From: Arachis hypogaea
Taxonomy: Eukaryota; Streptophyta; Magnoliopsida; Fabales; Fabaceae
Assembly (NCBI RefSeq): GCF_003086295.3
Contig: NC_092039.1
Coordinates: 65,170,649-65,234,648, forward strand
Length of the DNA: 64,000 nt
Direction of reading: 5' to 3'
A program made the position numbers and the translations under genes. This document shows positions 34,873 to 44,824 of the stretch, piece by piece (position 1 is the stretch's first letter; every line of letters starts with the position of its first letter). The notes under the pieces were generated by a model. That model saw nothing but the letters and a program-made list of their open reading frames with translations. It had not been told where the DNA came from and searched no databases.

Positions 34873-36605
34873 CAAGGTTGCGAGAACTGGACCGGTCAAT
34901 AAACCGGTAAGATGACTGGTTTAATGGTTCACTAGTTCAACCGAGGTTCAACCAGGGTTCAACCGGTTTAATTAAATATTAAATAAAATTATTAAAAAAT
35001 CTATATATAATTTTAAATATATAAATTTAATAATTTCTAAATAAAATTATAAATTTCACAATTTCACATAATAAATTATCTATAATTTAATATCAGAAGT
35101 TCACAAACAACTTCAAACATCAAAGTTCATAGCTCAAAATAACCAAAACGCACATAGTGACAAACACATAATGTTCTACTAACTATCAAAAGAATCGTTA
35201 ACAGATAAGTTTTCAACTTTCACAAAATCCCGTTAAACATATATACATAATTATTGACTGACAAAAAGTAAAATTGCAACCAAAATAAAGAGAGCATCTA
35301 GAGCAAGTGGAAAAGTTTTATGGAAAAGCAATCCTACCAGAACTTGTACAATGTACCATTTCATTTGAGGTTCTATGTACTGACACATATGTTCTGTACT
35401 TCTGTGTGGATATTGCACATGTGTGTGTAAAGTTGCCTTCACGATCACTTGTTCAACAGCACCCTCGTCACATTTGTGTTTGCATGATTGTGCTTGTGTT
35501 CCATTCATTTACTCTCGTTTTCATGCTATTGTGCTAAGGAGGGGAAAACACACTACACAGAAAAAAGGGATGCGAACATAGTTTCAAACTTTCAGCAGCA
35601 AATCAATTAATCAACAATATAGTTCTAACTTACGAATCCAAACTAATCTGAAAATATATCAGCAGCAAAACTTAAATTGAATCAAATTCAAAAATTAGAA
35701 TCCAAATAAAATTGAATTCAGAATTTCATCAACATTCAACAAATTGAATAAATAATGTCTTCTGGCTGTTGTTCCCGTTCCATCTTCAACACCCAGCTAA
35801 AATAAATTAACTTTCAACAAAATTAACTCAAACAAATTAACTCAGCAAAGAAAATATTTAATCAAATCATTCAATTCAATCATATTTTAGTAAATCAGTA
35901 ACTCAGATTAAGCAAAATTATCAAACTCAGAATCAAAAATCAAATAACCAGAACCCAAAATCGGTATTATTAACAAATGTACAAAACAAGAAATATTAAT
36001 TAAAGCAGCAGCACTTACCGACGGCGAAGGAGGAAGGAAAGTGACAGCGAGGGAGGAATGGGAAGTGACGGGCTAATGACAACGGAACAAGGGAAGTGAA
36101 CTCGAACAAAGAGCGACAGAGAGCTCGAAGCTCAAACACAAAGAGAGTGAGTGAGAGAGAGAGAGAGCGCGAGCTTGAAGAGACGACGATGGACCAAGCA
36201 ACCTTCGCGACGGTGATGCCACGGGATCAATGCTTCCTTCGTGCGACAGTGAAATGGGATTGGCGATGAAAAGAGTGCGACGGCACCCACGATTCCTGCC
36301 GGCGGTGAAAGCACCATCTACCAGAGAAGAAGAGTTCGACCATGGGGATAGTGATGGTGGGTTGGTGGCTAGGTTTAGGTTAGGGTGAGTTTTCTGATTC
36401 TCAGAGATGAGAGAAAGAGGTGGGGTGGCGTGGGAACGACACATTAGAGGTTATATACCCGAACCAAAAATTCTGGAAAAAAACCAATTGGTTCTGGCGG
36501 TTTACTGGTTAACCGCCGGTTCGGCCAGTTTTCAAACCGGTTAAGTGACAAGTTTTTGGTTAATCGGGTTGAACCAGCCGGTCCGGTTCGGTTTTCAGAA
36601 CATTG
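34873..36605. mobile_element. hAT-like non-autonomous DNA transposon
   Basis: 1733 bp with terminal inverted repeats CAAGGTTGCGAGAAC / CAATGTTCTGAAAAC. Flanks are ATAAAACC (34865-34872) and GTAAAACC (36606-36613), an 8-bp TSD with one mismatch. Both ends are crowded with AACCGG words, like the sub-terminal transposase-binding repeats of hAT elements. No transposase. A GC-richer block at 36010-36440 and a 258-bp minus-strand ORF (35251-35508) resemble nothing I know. Confidence 0.7.
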
Positions 36606-37292
36606 GTAAAACCATTAAAACAGCAGCAACATGTGATATTCAAAATTTAATATAAAATCCAAGTTAAATCCAATGACTTTAAAAAATAATATAGTTCAAC
36701 TTCACTTATCCAGGTTTCTTTCTCAATTGGCTCTGGGTTAATACCATTTTTAATGAAGAAATTACAAAACCTGGATGTTAAGTAAAAATGAGTCAAAATC
36801 TGTTTTAGAAACCAACAAGCTTAGTACCTTTCAATTTGAATAACTTTTTTTTACAAAACTCCAATTAAGCTAAATTTTGGTTTGGAAACTCCTAGCTCAT
36901 CCAGAAATAAGTGTCTTGGTTGCAACCCAATTGATTTTCAATTCTAAGAGTTACAAGCATTGGAAGTTGATGCATAGCTTGCTGAAATCTATTTCTTTTC
37001 AGCTTTAACCACTAATATTCAAAAAATCACTACTCCCAATCCTTAACTCCTAAAATTCTAAAGTTTTAGAGCAATTAACCAAGTTAATCAAATTTTATAA
37101 CAAAATTTGTTTTTCTCCAAAACTCAGCTTGTAGAATTCACAGCAAGACACACAAGTTGCTGCCTTGTTTGACCTTTTTTGCTGCAGGACAGATTTAACA
37201 ACCTAACTTTAAATTGTATATTTAAAAAAAAGTCTCAAATTTTCCAATTTAGTTCCTTATATTCCCAAGGTTAACCCAGACTTGGTCTCATG

Positions 37293-37304
37293 CAATTCCG
37301 ATCA
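37293..37304. repeat. Target-site duplication of the Mutator-like element, left copy
   Basis: CAATTCCGATCA, repeated exactly at 41210-41221. At 12 bp it is longer than the usual 9-11 bp of Mutator elements. Confidence 0.88.
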
Positions 37305-37434
37305 AGATAAGCCTTACTGTAGTCCCTGAAGTTGCATTCGAGCCTCATAGTAGTCCATGAACTTAAAAGTTACTCATATTCATCCCTGAAGTTGCATTCC
37401 GAGACTCAAACTTGTCCTTCCGGCAATTTATGCC
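37305..37434 (+). repeat. MULE left terminal inverted repeat
   Basis: 130 bases, paired with 41080-41209 at roughly 88-90% by eye. Divergence begins after the GGCAATTTNTGCC word. Confidence 0.85.
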
Positions 37435-37648
37435 TACCTGACACTACCGGAAAGCTAAGTTGGCAGGCTTCTTAACACATGGGCATTACAACGGCTAGCT
37501 GATGTGGCAGAGTAAACTGTCCGTAATCAATTTGGTCCCTCAAATCAGGATAAAACTCTAATCCCCAATTTTGAAGCCCACAGTGCTCTGTCTTCTCTTC
37601 TCTTTGTTTCTCTGTTCTTGTCTTCTCCATCTTTAAAGCCCGACTGTT

Positions 37649-38153
37649 ATGGCAAGCGCGAGCAATCAAGTTAGGAGCTCGAACAACCCACAATCATTTG
37701 GTAGCATCATGAGGAGAATGAATAGAAACAGAGAATCGCGTTTGCCAGAATGGTGTGGCTGCGGGTCGAGATCAATGTTGCGGTGGTTAGGAATGGATTC
37801 TAATCCAGGGAGACTGTTCCTAGGTTGCCCAACCTACAATGTAAGTATTATTGGTGTTGATTGCTATATTTATGGATATAAAATTTGCTGACTAAATTTT
37901 CTTGGCTGTGCAAACTGTGGGTAAGAAATAGTGTGGATTATTTTTGTGGGTTGATAAAGTTTTGGAAGAGGATGTCATAGCATGTGATGATAGAAAAAGG
38001 CTTTCAGTTGACAATGAAGAATGGAAGATGAAGATTGCTTGGAAATTTGGTAGATTAGAGGCAGAAATTAGGGTTCTAAAAATTAGGGGGGATTTTGATG
38101 TTTGTGTTCATGCTGCTGATTATAGTTGGTGTTCTTGTATTAAAGTTGGATAG
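37649..38153 (+). CDS. GRF-type zinc-finger protein, two exons, inside the MULE
   Basis: Exon 1 37649-37840 (64 codons) ends PTYN at a GTAAGT donor. The intron is 37841-37931 (ends AAATAG). Exon 2 37932-38153 continues in phase as CGLFLWVDKVLEED. Spliced length is 137 residues, the usual size of small plant GRF proteins. The GRF finger is LPEWCGCGSRSMLRW, SNPGRLFLGC, then C and FLWVD, with the Cys ligands (CxC, GC, C) in place. GRF fingers bind nucleic acid. The C-terminal half is charged and lacks the transmembrane tail often seen. The frame is intact, so it may still be expressed, as a captured host gene or a MULE-carried gene. Confidence 0.65.
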
Positions 38154-38624
38154 ACAACAAGGTCAACTGTATCTAGCCAAAAACAAATGACATGCATGTT
38201 ATATGCATATGTTGTTCATGTACTTGTTCCTGTCCTTTTGTTTGAAAGAAATGCAAATTAAAGTGTTTAATTATATGCATACTTTTGTTCCTGCACTTTT
38301 GTTCAATGAAATGGAAATTGACAGGGTCTGAATTACTCTTAATTCTCTAACACACGACAAAATATAACCAAAAAGCTAACAAAACTCAATTCAAGAAAGT
38401 CATAATTCATATTGGTAATGTTTCATCCAAAAAAGGCATTATAGAGCCAAAACACCAAGTATATCAAAGTTGTTAACATTTTGACCTCATAAGTTTCAGA
38501 TACTAAAATCCCAAACACTAGGACAATGTTTAAGAAAGCATACATGGTAAAAAAAAAACTTCAGCAAAATAGATACACAAAGACACCATGTGTCCCCTGT
38601 CCCTAAACATAATCATCCTAATCT

Positions 38625-38715
38625 TCATTTTTTGTGCCTGGGTTCCTTGAATCCAGGGGTGGACACAAACTTCATGAATTTTGCAAGCCTTGTAGCATTC
38701 CTCTGTGTTGCACCT
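38625..38715 (-). pseudogene. Possible 3' remnant of a MULE transposase
   Basis: The minus strand reads a short C-terminus with LAKFMKFVSTPGFKEP and a basic end before TGA (38627-38625). From memory, legume MuDR-type transposases end in similar FMKFVPTPGF motifs. Only about 28 codons are recognisable, so this is tentative. Confidence 0.35.
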
Positions 38716-39321
38716 TACATAGGGTTAGGTGGGGGATTCCTTGCTGGTTGACTGCTTCCTGGTGGATTGCTACTACCTAAAGTTGTTTTTTCATCATGTT
38801 TGGAGAACTTTCTTTTTAGAGGGACCACATCATGAACTTCAAAAATTATGTTGGTTGGCTAGCCACAAACTTCGAACTTCTCATAGTCTGGGTCACCAGA
38901 CCACATCGGGACCCAATTTTTGATTCATTCACTTTTATAAAAAGCTGTCAGACACTTGTTTTCGAACACCAAAATAGTCCCTACAATTTAATAAGTGACA
39001 TCAAACTAGTCCCTAAACTTATATAAGTGACATCAGACTAGTCCTTAAACAACACTGTTACATACAAACAGGACATTATGCAGCATGTATAACCACCATC
39101 AGCCCAAGAATAACTCAGCACATATAAATAGGAGCCTATTAAAGGTATTGAAAACCGTGTATCTATGAAAAATGACTCCATTAGTTATTTCAAGAAAGCA
39201 TGTGTTGAAGGCGATTGATAAACAAAAATTAAAAGAGAAAGTACTACACAACTTAGCACAATGCACGCAAAAAAGTCAAAAGAAGAAGGCTTATTAAATA
39301 AAACATAACAAAATAATTGGC

Positions 39322-40953
39322 TAATTTGGCTAAGATATCCTGATTTAGTCTTCTCAGTAGTTGCTTCAAATTCTTGAACTGCTCAGAATAATTGCTACTT
39401 TCATTTGCTATAGTATAATCCCTAACACTGTATGTAAAAAAAACAAAGCACCAGATCATTACAAAACCGTAAATTCACAAGAAATATGATTAACCATGAA
39501 AAATTTTAATTTTCACAACATATCCGACTTCACCGAGAAAGAAAAGCTGATAACCTTTGAGCAACAAAACTCAATACACACAAGCTTAAAATTTGCAGCA
39601 TAGAACAAATATACAAAATATTTCTTGTGGTTTTTTTATTCCCTTAACTATACTATCTTAATATTTGATATGACAAAGAAAGGAATGGGGAAAAGGGTAA
39701 AAGTTGACAATACCGAATACAAACTCTAATTTCAAAAGGTTTTCAAATCACAATTCAGTACTTCAGCTTTTACTAAAAATCATGTATGATTTTTTTGCCC
39801 CCACCATAGCCATTATATTTTAGTTTCTATTCTTCCTCTATCAAGAATGGAAATTCTATTTAATTGAAAAGAGTAATAAAATAAGTCATCAACAAATAGA
39901 AGCTCCAAACTCCAATGCAGCTCAGTTCAACCCGAACAAAGAAAACCAAGTTGGTCAGTTACAAAAATTTTAATTTTGCAATGCAGCAAATGAAGGAAAA
40001 ATCTTGAAGAATTTATAACTTGAAGGGGGAAAAAAGAGGCTTACCAAATCTCAAGATATGCAGGGTCAGAAGACATTTCCTTCAAGGCATCAATGAGTAA
40101 CTTCTCATTCATGACAAGGCACTTTACCAGCACTTTATTTGAAACCATTTTTGGATTGACATAAACAAAGACATATTCTTGATCAAGTTGGTTCCAGTTC
40201 TCTACAGACACCTCCTCTACACACAATCACAAACCACGATTAAAAATGATCAATAAATGCTAATTATAAGCTTCAGGCTGCATATATCAATTTGCTACAT
40301 CTTTTCTTGATACCACAAGATATCTTCTAACTTCGGCTTAATTGACTTGATCCTCATATTAGATTGCATAGCCTAATCCTTTGTCTAGTATAGAAGCCCA
40401 AGGATAGTGCAATTTTTCGGCATGCTTTCCCATTATCTGTGGTTATCATGGTTCATTAACAGCTACCACCTTAGAAAGCTTAAATTTACTTTATAATCTA
40501 AATAATGAACTTCTGTAATTCACTCAGTCAATTACATATCAGTATTTGATGGTTTTCAATAAATCATCACTTCAAGAACAAATAATCCTATAAAACTCTC
40601 TTACACCGATTAGATAAAAAATTTTCTACATAGCTAGTGCTACAAACTTAGGGCACGTTTGGTTTCCCTTTTTACCTTCAATGTTTTCTGGTTCTTACAA
40701 AGAATGAAGTGAAAACAGAAAACAGAATTTTAAATTGTTTTCACTAAAGAGTGATAATTAATGATATTTGGATATTTCAGATAAAATATAGCAAAATTAA
40801 ATGATTTCATTAAAGAAAAAAGAGAGAACAAAATGGGGAATTAGTGATAGTGTTACCAGTGGATGGATGTGATAGGGCGTCGTCGAAGAGGGCTTGGGGG
40901 CCAGTGGCGGTGAGAAGGTAGCCGGAAGAGAGGAAGGTGGCGTGAACGACAAT
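39322..40953 (-). pseudogene. Captured fragment of a PI31-like proteasome regulator gene
   Basis: Three exons in matching phase. Exon 1: 40953-40857, VHATFLSSGYLLTATGPQAL to FDDALSHPST, donor GTAACA. Exon 2: 40216-40045, VENWNQLDQEYVFVYVNP and KVLVKCLVMNEKLLIDALKE, acceptor TGTGTAG, donor GTAAGC. Exon 3: from 39427, NYSEQFKNLKQLLRRLNQDI, homology fading near 39322. This matches the N-terminal FP domain of plant 'probable proteasome inhibitor' (PI31) proteins, recalled from Arabidopsis. The start codon and the Gly/Pro-rich C-terminus are missing. Introns of about 640 and 617 bp show capture at the DNA level. Confidence 0.8.
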
Positions 40954-41079
40954 TCGTTAGGGTAACGTTGAGGAAGGGAGATTTTTAGTGTTAAACAACG
41001 TCGTTTCATGTCATTTTGGCGCCACAGCAAATACTACATGGTTTCTATTATGCCAACATGTCAGGAAAGAGACCAACTG

Positions 41080-41209
41080 GGCAGAAATTGCCGGATGGAC
41101 GAGTTTGAGTCCCGAAGTGCAACTTCAGGGACGAATATGAGTAACTTTTAAGTTCGGGGACTACTATGAGGCTCGAGTGCAACTTCAGGGACTACTTTGA
41201 GGCTTATCT
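41080..41209 (-). repeat. MULE right terminal inverted repeat
   Basis: Inverted partner of 37305-37434; ends GGCTTATCT and is followed by the second 12-bp target copy (41210-41221). Confidence 0.85.
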
Positions 41210-41221
41210 CAATTCCGATCA

Positions 41222-43621
41222 TTACATAATTAGTTATAGCTTTTCAAAGTTTCTAACTTCGTTTAAAATTATGCAGAAAATCAGATTTTAGAATTCAACT
41301 TTGAAAAATCATAACTAATTCTATAGTTAATACGAAACCTTCAAAATTGAATTTTCACAATTACACTTAATATAATTTACTTAACATTTAAATTCTTATC
41401 ACTTCAGTCACTATAGAGTTACTGATTCACTTTCAAAGTTTCCATTTAATTTCAAGAGAATATGATTTTTAGCGAATCATTTAGTATTCAAGATCCAACC
41501 CTTCAATATCCCTTAAAATCAATTCCAAATCAACCACCAACCAAGTTCATTAACTTTATAATATATCAAATAACAGCTCAACGGTAACAAATCCAACATA
41601 ACCCATTAAAATTCAGAAATTCTCAACAATTGACCATTAAACAATTCCCAATCCACATAATCAATCAATATCACTAATCAACAATTCCAAATCACAATAT
41701 CAACCATTCCAATCACAATTTCAGCAACAATTCAAAATTCACATAATCAACAATTACTCACAGCTCTTAAATCTATTTGCAGTTATTCAATAAACCTTGT
41801 AGGAATTCTTAAATTAAAATCGTTTAAGTTAAACCCTCTACCTCTATGTTGCAATTAAATGAAACCAAAGGCGAGGTTATGACGAGGCAGTAGCGATAGC
41901 ATTAATTCCCACAGAAGCAGCAACAGCTCTGATGCCTCATATAGCAACTACGTCATTATAAATTATAATTATAGCGGCTGAAACAGTTTCAAGAAACCCA
42001 AGACAATAACATATACAAAAAATCAAAACAGAACAGGCATGACAAAGACAGGAAAACGTGTAATGTACTAGAATAGAAGAAAAGGTCTGACCAAAACTAT
42101 TAGTAATAGCTCTAGTATTGGCTCCCGGTGGCGGCAGAAGGCTTTAGTGATGCCTGAGCAATAGGCAAAAATAAATGGGGATATAGCAGTTGTATGGAAC
42201 CCGATTAGCAACCCGGGCACCCTCTTTGGCAGCAGCAACACTTACAGTTTTGGTAACTAACAAAGAGCAGAATGTAGAACAAGTTAAAGGAGTCGAGGAA
42301 CTAACCAAAATAGAGGCAGCAAAGACACCTAGACCAGCGTGGAACTTAGTGGTGGTCACAGCAGCATTTGACATTCCCAGCAACGGCAATAGCAGCGGTG
42401 GTGGCCTCTGGCATCTTCCTTCGCGTCACTCTCTGTCTCGTTCTGCTCCTCGACAGTGACAACGCGGGGCTACGGCGAAGGCGTAAACAGCGCCCCTCCT
42501 CCTCTTCTTCGCGGCTGGGACGAGGTCTACAGCGGCAATGGTGGCGCTGGAGGCTTTAGTGGTCACCGAAACGGACTTCTCTTCCTCTCCTCATCACGTC
42601 TCCTTCCTCTGTCCCTCTTCCCCCTTCTCTGTTTCTCCCCCCCTTTTCCTTATATTCCCCCCTTCGAGTTTCCATTTTCTAAGTGTGTGTGTGAGATTAA
42701 TGTAGGGCACAAATTAGGAAATTTGGGATATTAGGATTTTATTAGAAATTTTTAGGTTTAGAGTAAAATATACACGAATAATATAATAATTTTATAAAAT
42801 ATTTGAAATAAAATAATAATTTGAGATTCACATATAATACTATAAAAAATACTTTCAAAACGCATAAGATTTTATTTATCAATTTATCAATGGGCTCAAA
42901 TAATTATTTTCCTAATTTAAATTATAAAGTAAATATACTAATCACATTATAAAATACAATTTTAAATCCAAAAATATCTATTATTCAAATTGTATGATAT
43001 AACTTTTTATTATTTTTTTATTACCAAAACATTAATTTTAATTTGTATAAAATAACTAATTACAATAAAAATTGTACTTAAACATTAATTAACTTAAACT
43101 CAAAGTATTTATAAAAATCAATTTAATCATTTCTAATAAATTAATCTCTAAGAGTTTAAACTAATAAAATAAACTATAATTTATGTATAATAGAAATTTC
43201 TTAAATTAAGTTATATATTGCTTCCATTACTAAATCTTAATTTCAAATTATATGAAATAACAATTATAAAATTACACAAGAATGTTAATTAACTTAACTC
43301 CAAATATTAATAAAACTAATTTAATTACTCTTAATTGATTAATTTATAAAATAAGACATCAAATTAATAAAATAAATCGTAACATTTCAGAATAAAAGTT
43401 ACTTAAATTAAATTGTACAATTCTTTCTTATTTTTTCAGTTACTAAAATTATACAAAATATTCCATTATATAAAATTACTTAAGAATCTTAATTGGTTTA
43501 AAATGAAATTATCTCCGAATCTATTTAATTATTTCTAATAAAATAATTATAAAGTTTAAATTTAATAAGATACAATCACAATTTATTCATAATTAAATTT
43601 AAAAAAATGCGGGATGTTACA
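41222..43621 (+). other. S2 LTR, distal part, gene-free
   Basis: AT-rich with many AATTC/ATCAA words, then a GC-richer patch (42100-42650), then very AT-rich sequence to the LTR end. Short ORFs in the GC-richer patch overlap each other on both strands, show no known domain, and are not called. AAACCCTCTACCTC (about 41830) resembles the AAACCCTACCTTCG word of S3. Confidence 0.6.
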
Positions 43622-43796
43622 CGTACGCATCGCCTCTCTGGTTTGCCATGCACGCATACGCATGATCCATGCGTACGCGTCGCTTCCATTTCACCATTCC
43701 CACGCACACGCATCGATGCACTACACGTACCCGTGGATGCCTTTCTTTCACACACTTCTTCTCTTCTCTTCTCTCCATTTCTTTCCTTCTTCTTTC
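43622..43796 (+). other. L3 fragment resumed after S2
   Basis: Starts with the second TSD copy CGTAC and continues the CGTACGCATG-type palindromes (CATGCACGCATACGCATG near 43648), then a CT-rich stretch. It is cut by S3 at 43797. Confidence 0.75.
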
Positions 43797-44278
43797 TGTA
43801 ACGACCCAATTCCAGTAAGTCATGATCACACCAGAAATCAAGTGTCACCAACTTGTTCACATGAAAACTTTACTATGTATTATTAAGCCTGTAATCGGGT
43901 TAGCGTACTATCGAGTTTTTGGAAAGACTTTTATAAGAAAACTTGCAAGGACAGCTAATTAAACATACACAAGCTGGCACTATATATAATGACAACACAT
44001 AGCATAGACCATACATAATCATACAGGTACTATCGTATATATATGTATATATATATCCTGAGTTAGCATACAACCCTTCAGAAATACTACTATGTACAAT
44101 CCAACACTCCGGGCCCTAGTTTGTACAGAAAACCCCTAAGCTGGCACCCGAACTAGCCTAGTCAACTATGTACATCCTACACTCTCAGTGAGTCTAATCA
44201 AAATTGAGAGATTAATAGAAAAGCTAGGCTAACACAAAAAAAAAACTAATCAAAAGGCACAACCGTAGCTCCCAGGCC

Positions 44279-44824
44279 TCAGCTATCATCGTCAGAGGAG
44301 ATCACAACCACATCAGAACACTCCTCAGGATCCTCGTCCTCGTCATCAGAAATCTCTATAATCTCCGGAGGGGCACTGGCACTCGTGCTACTGGTCTGAC
44401 CAGCACTCACCGGTCCACTAATAGAGGCAATGAGCGGCTCCTCAGAAGATGGCTCAGATGAAGATACTGAGATCTACTCCACTGGGATGTCCTCCTCCGG
44501 TACAGGCTCTAGAAAATGCTCCTCTATGGGCTCAGGCTCAGGCTCAGGGTCTGCCTGATCCACAGGCTGATCAGGATGCTGGTAAGGCACCAGTCCATCA
44601 TGAAACGTGTGAAATGGAGCATCTGGTTGGAGCCACTGCAGTGGGAACTCATAAGGCATGTCGGGGTTAAACTGTGGAGTGTCAATCGGGTGACGGAAAG
44701 GATGATTACGCAGAATGTACATACGAGTCCTAATCTCCGCGGCTACTACATAAAACCTATGATGTACAATATCCTCGTATATATAGGGAGGGTCCATCTC
44801 GTAAAATATAACTCTAGTATCCAT
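44279..44824 (-). pseudogene. Antisense LTR ORF with two SUMO-interaction-like motifs
   Basis: Runs antisense to S3. The ATG (44824) follows directly after a pyrimidine tract ending CTTCAG, so it looks like an exon start. It reads 182 codons in one frame, broken once (TAG at 44474-44476). The N-terminal part is MDTRVIFYEMDPPYIYEDIV, then Pro/Gln-rich and DPEPEPEPIEE. The C-terminus has EIIEISDDEDED and DVVVISSDDDS, both hydrophobic-core-plus-acidic SIM patterns. L1 keeps a decayed copy of the same exon start. No known family was recognised. Possible roles are purely inferred. Confidence 0.5.

Larger units (their letters stand above)
37305..41209. mobile_element. Pack-MULE-type element carrying GRF zinc-finger and PI31 gene fragments
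   Basis: 3905 bp with about 130-bp terminal inverted repeats (37305-37434 and 41080-41209). They start AGATAAGCCT, and each contains two CCCTGAAGTTGCA words. The element is flanked by a 12-bp direct repeat. Long TIRs and captured gene exons with introns are the hallmarks of Pack-MULEs. Contents: a two-exon GRF zinc-finger gene (plus), a possible transposase 3' remnant (minus), and three exons of a PI31-like proteasome regulator gene (minus). No complete transposase was found. Confidence 0.85.
32891..43621 (+). mobile_element. S2: giant solo LTR, TGTAACGTCCCG family, with nested DNA transposons
   Basis: Ends TGTAACGTCCCG ... CGGGATGTTACA (11 of 12 bases inverted), flanked by the 5-bp TSD CGTAC. 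After removal of the hAT-like element (34873-36605) and the Mutator-like element (37305-41209), about 5.1 kb of LTR is left. LTR identity is supported by TG/CA ends, the 5-bp TSD and the GAGCTC core (33905-33945) shared with L1 and S3. A large-LTR chromovirus (Tekay-like) source is an inference. A DNA element with 12-bp terminal inverted repeats is the alternative. Confidence 0.75.

Noticed and set aside
35251..35508. 85-residue ORF with hydrophobic C-terminus in the hAT-like element
   Set aside because: Looks superficially like a membrane-tail protein, but nothing recognisable and no splice or start support.
36073..36444. Ser/Leu-rich 123-residue ORF in the hAT-like element
   Set aside because: Low complexity, overlapped by another frame, no domain; likely a reading of the GC-richer interior.
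42144..42734. Overlapping ORFs on both strands in the GC-richer patch of S2
   Set aside because: Mutually overlapping, no recognisable domain, and inside a solo LTR; base composition explains them.
32891..43621. S2 as a complete two-LTR retrotransposon
   Set aside because: No internal direct repeat of the ends, no PBS and no gag/pol; the interior is explained by LTR sequence plus two DNA transposons.
43576..43886. ORFs across the S2/L3 junction on both strands
   Set aside because: They straddle the TSD and the CGTACGCATG array; no homology.
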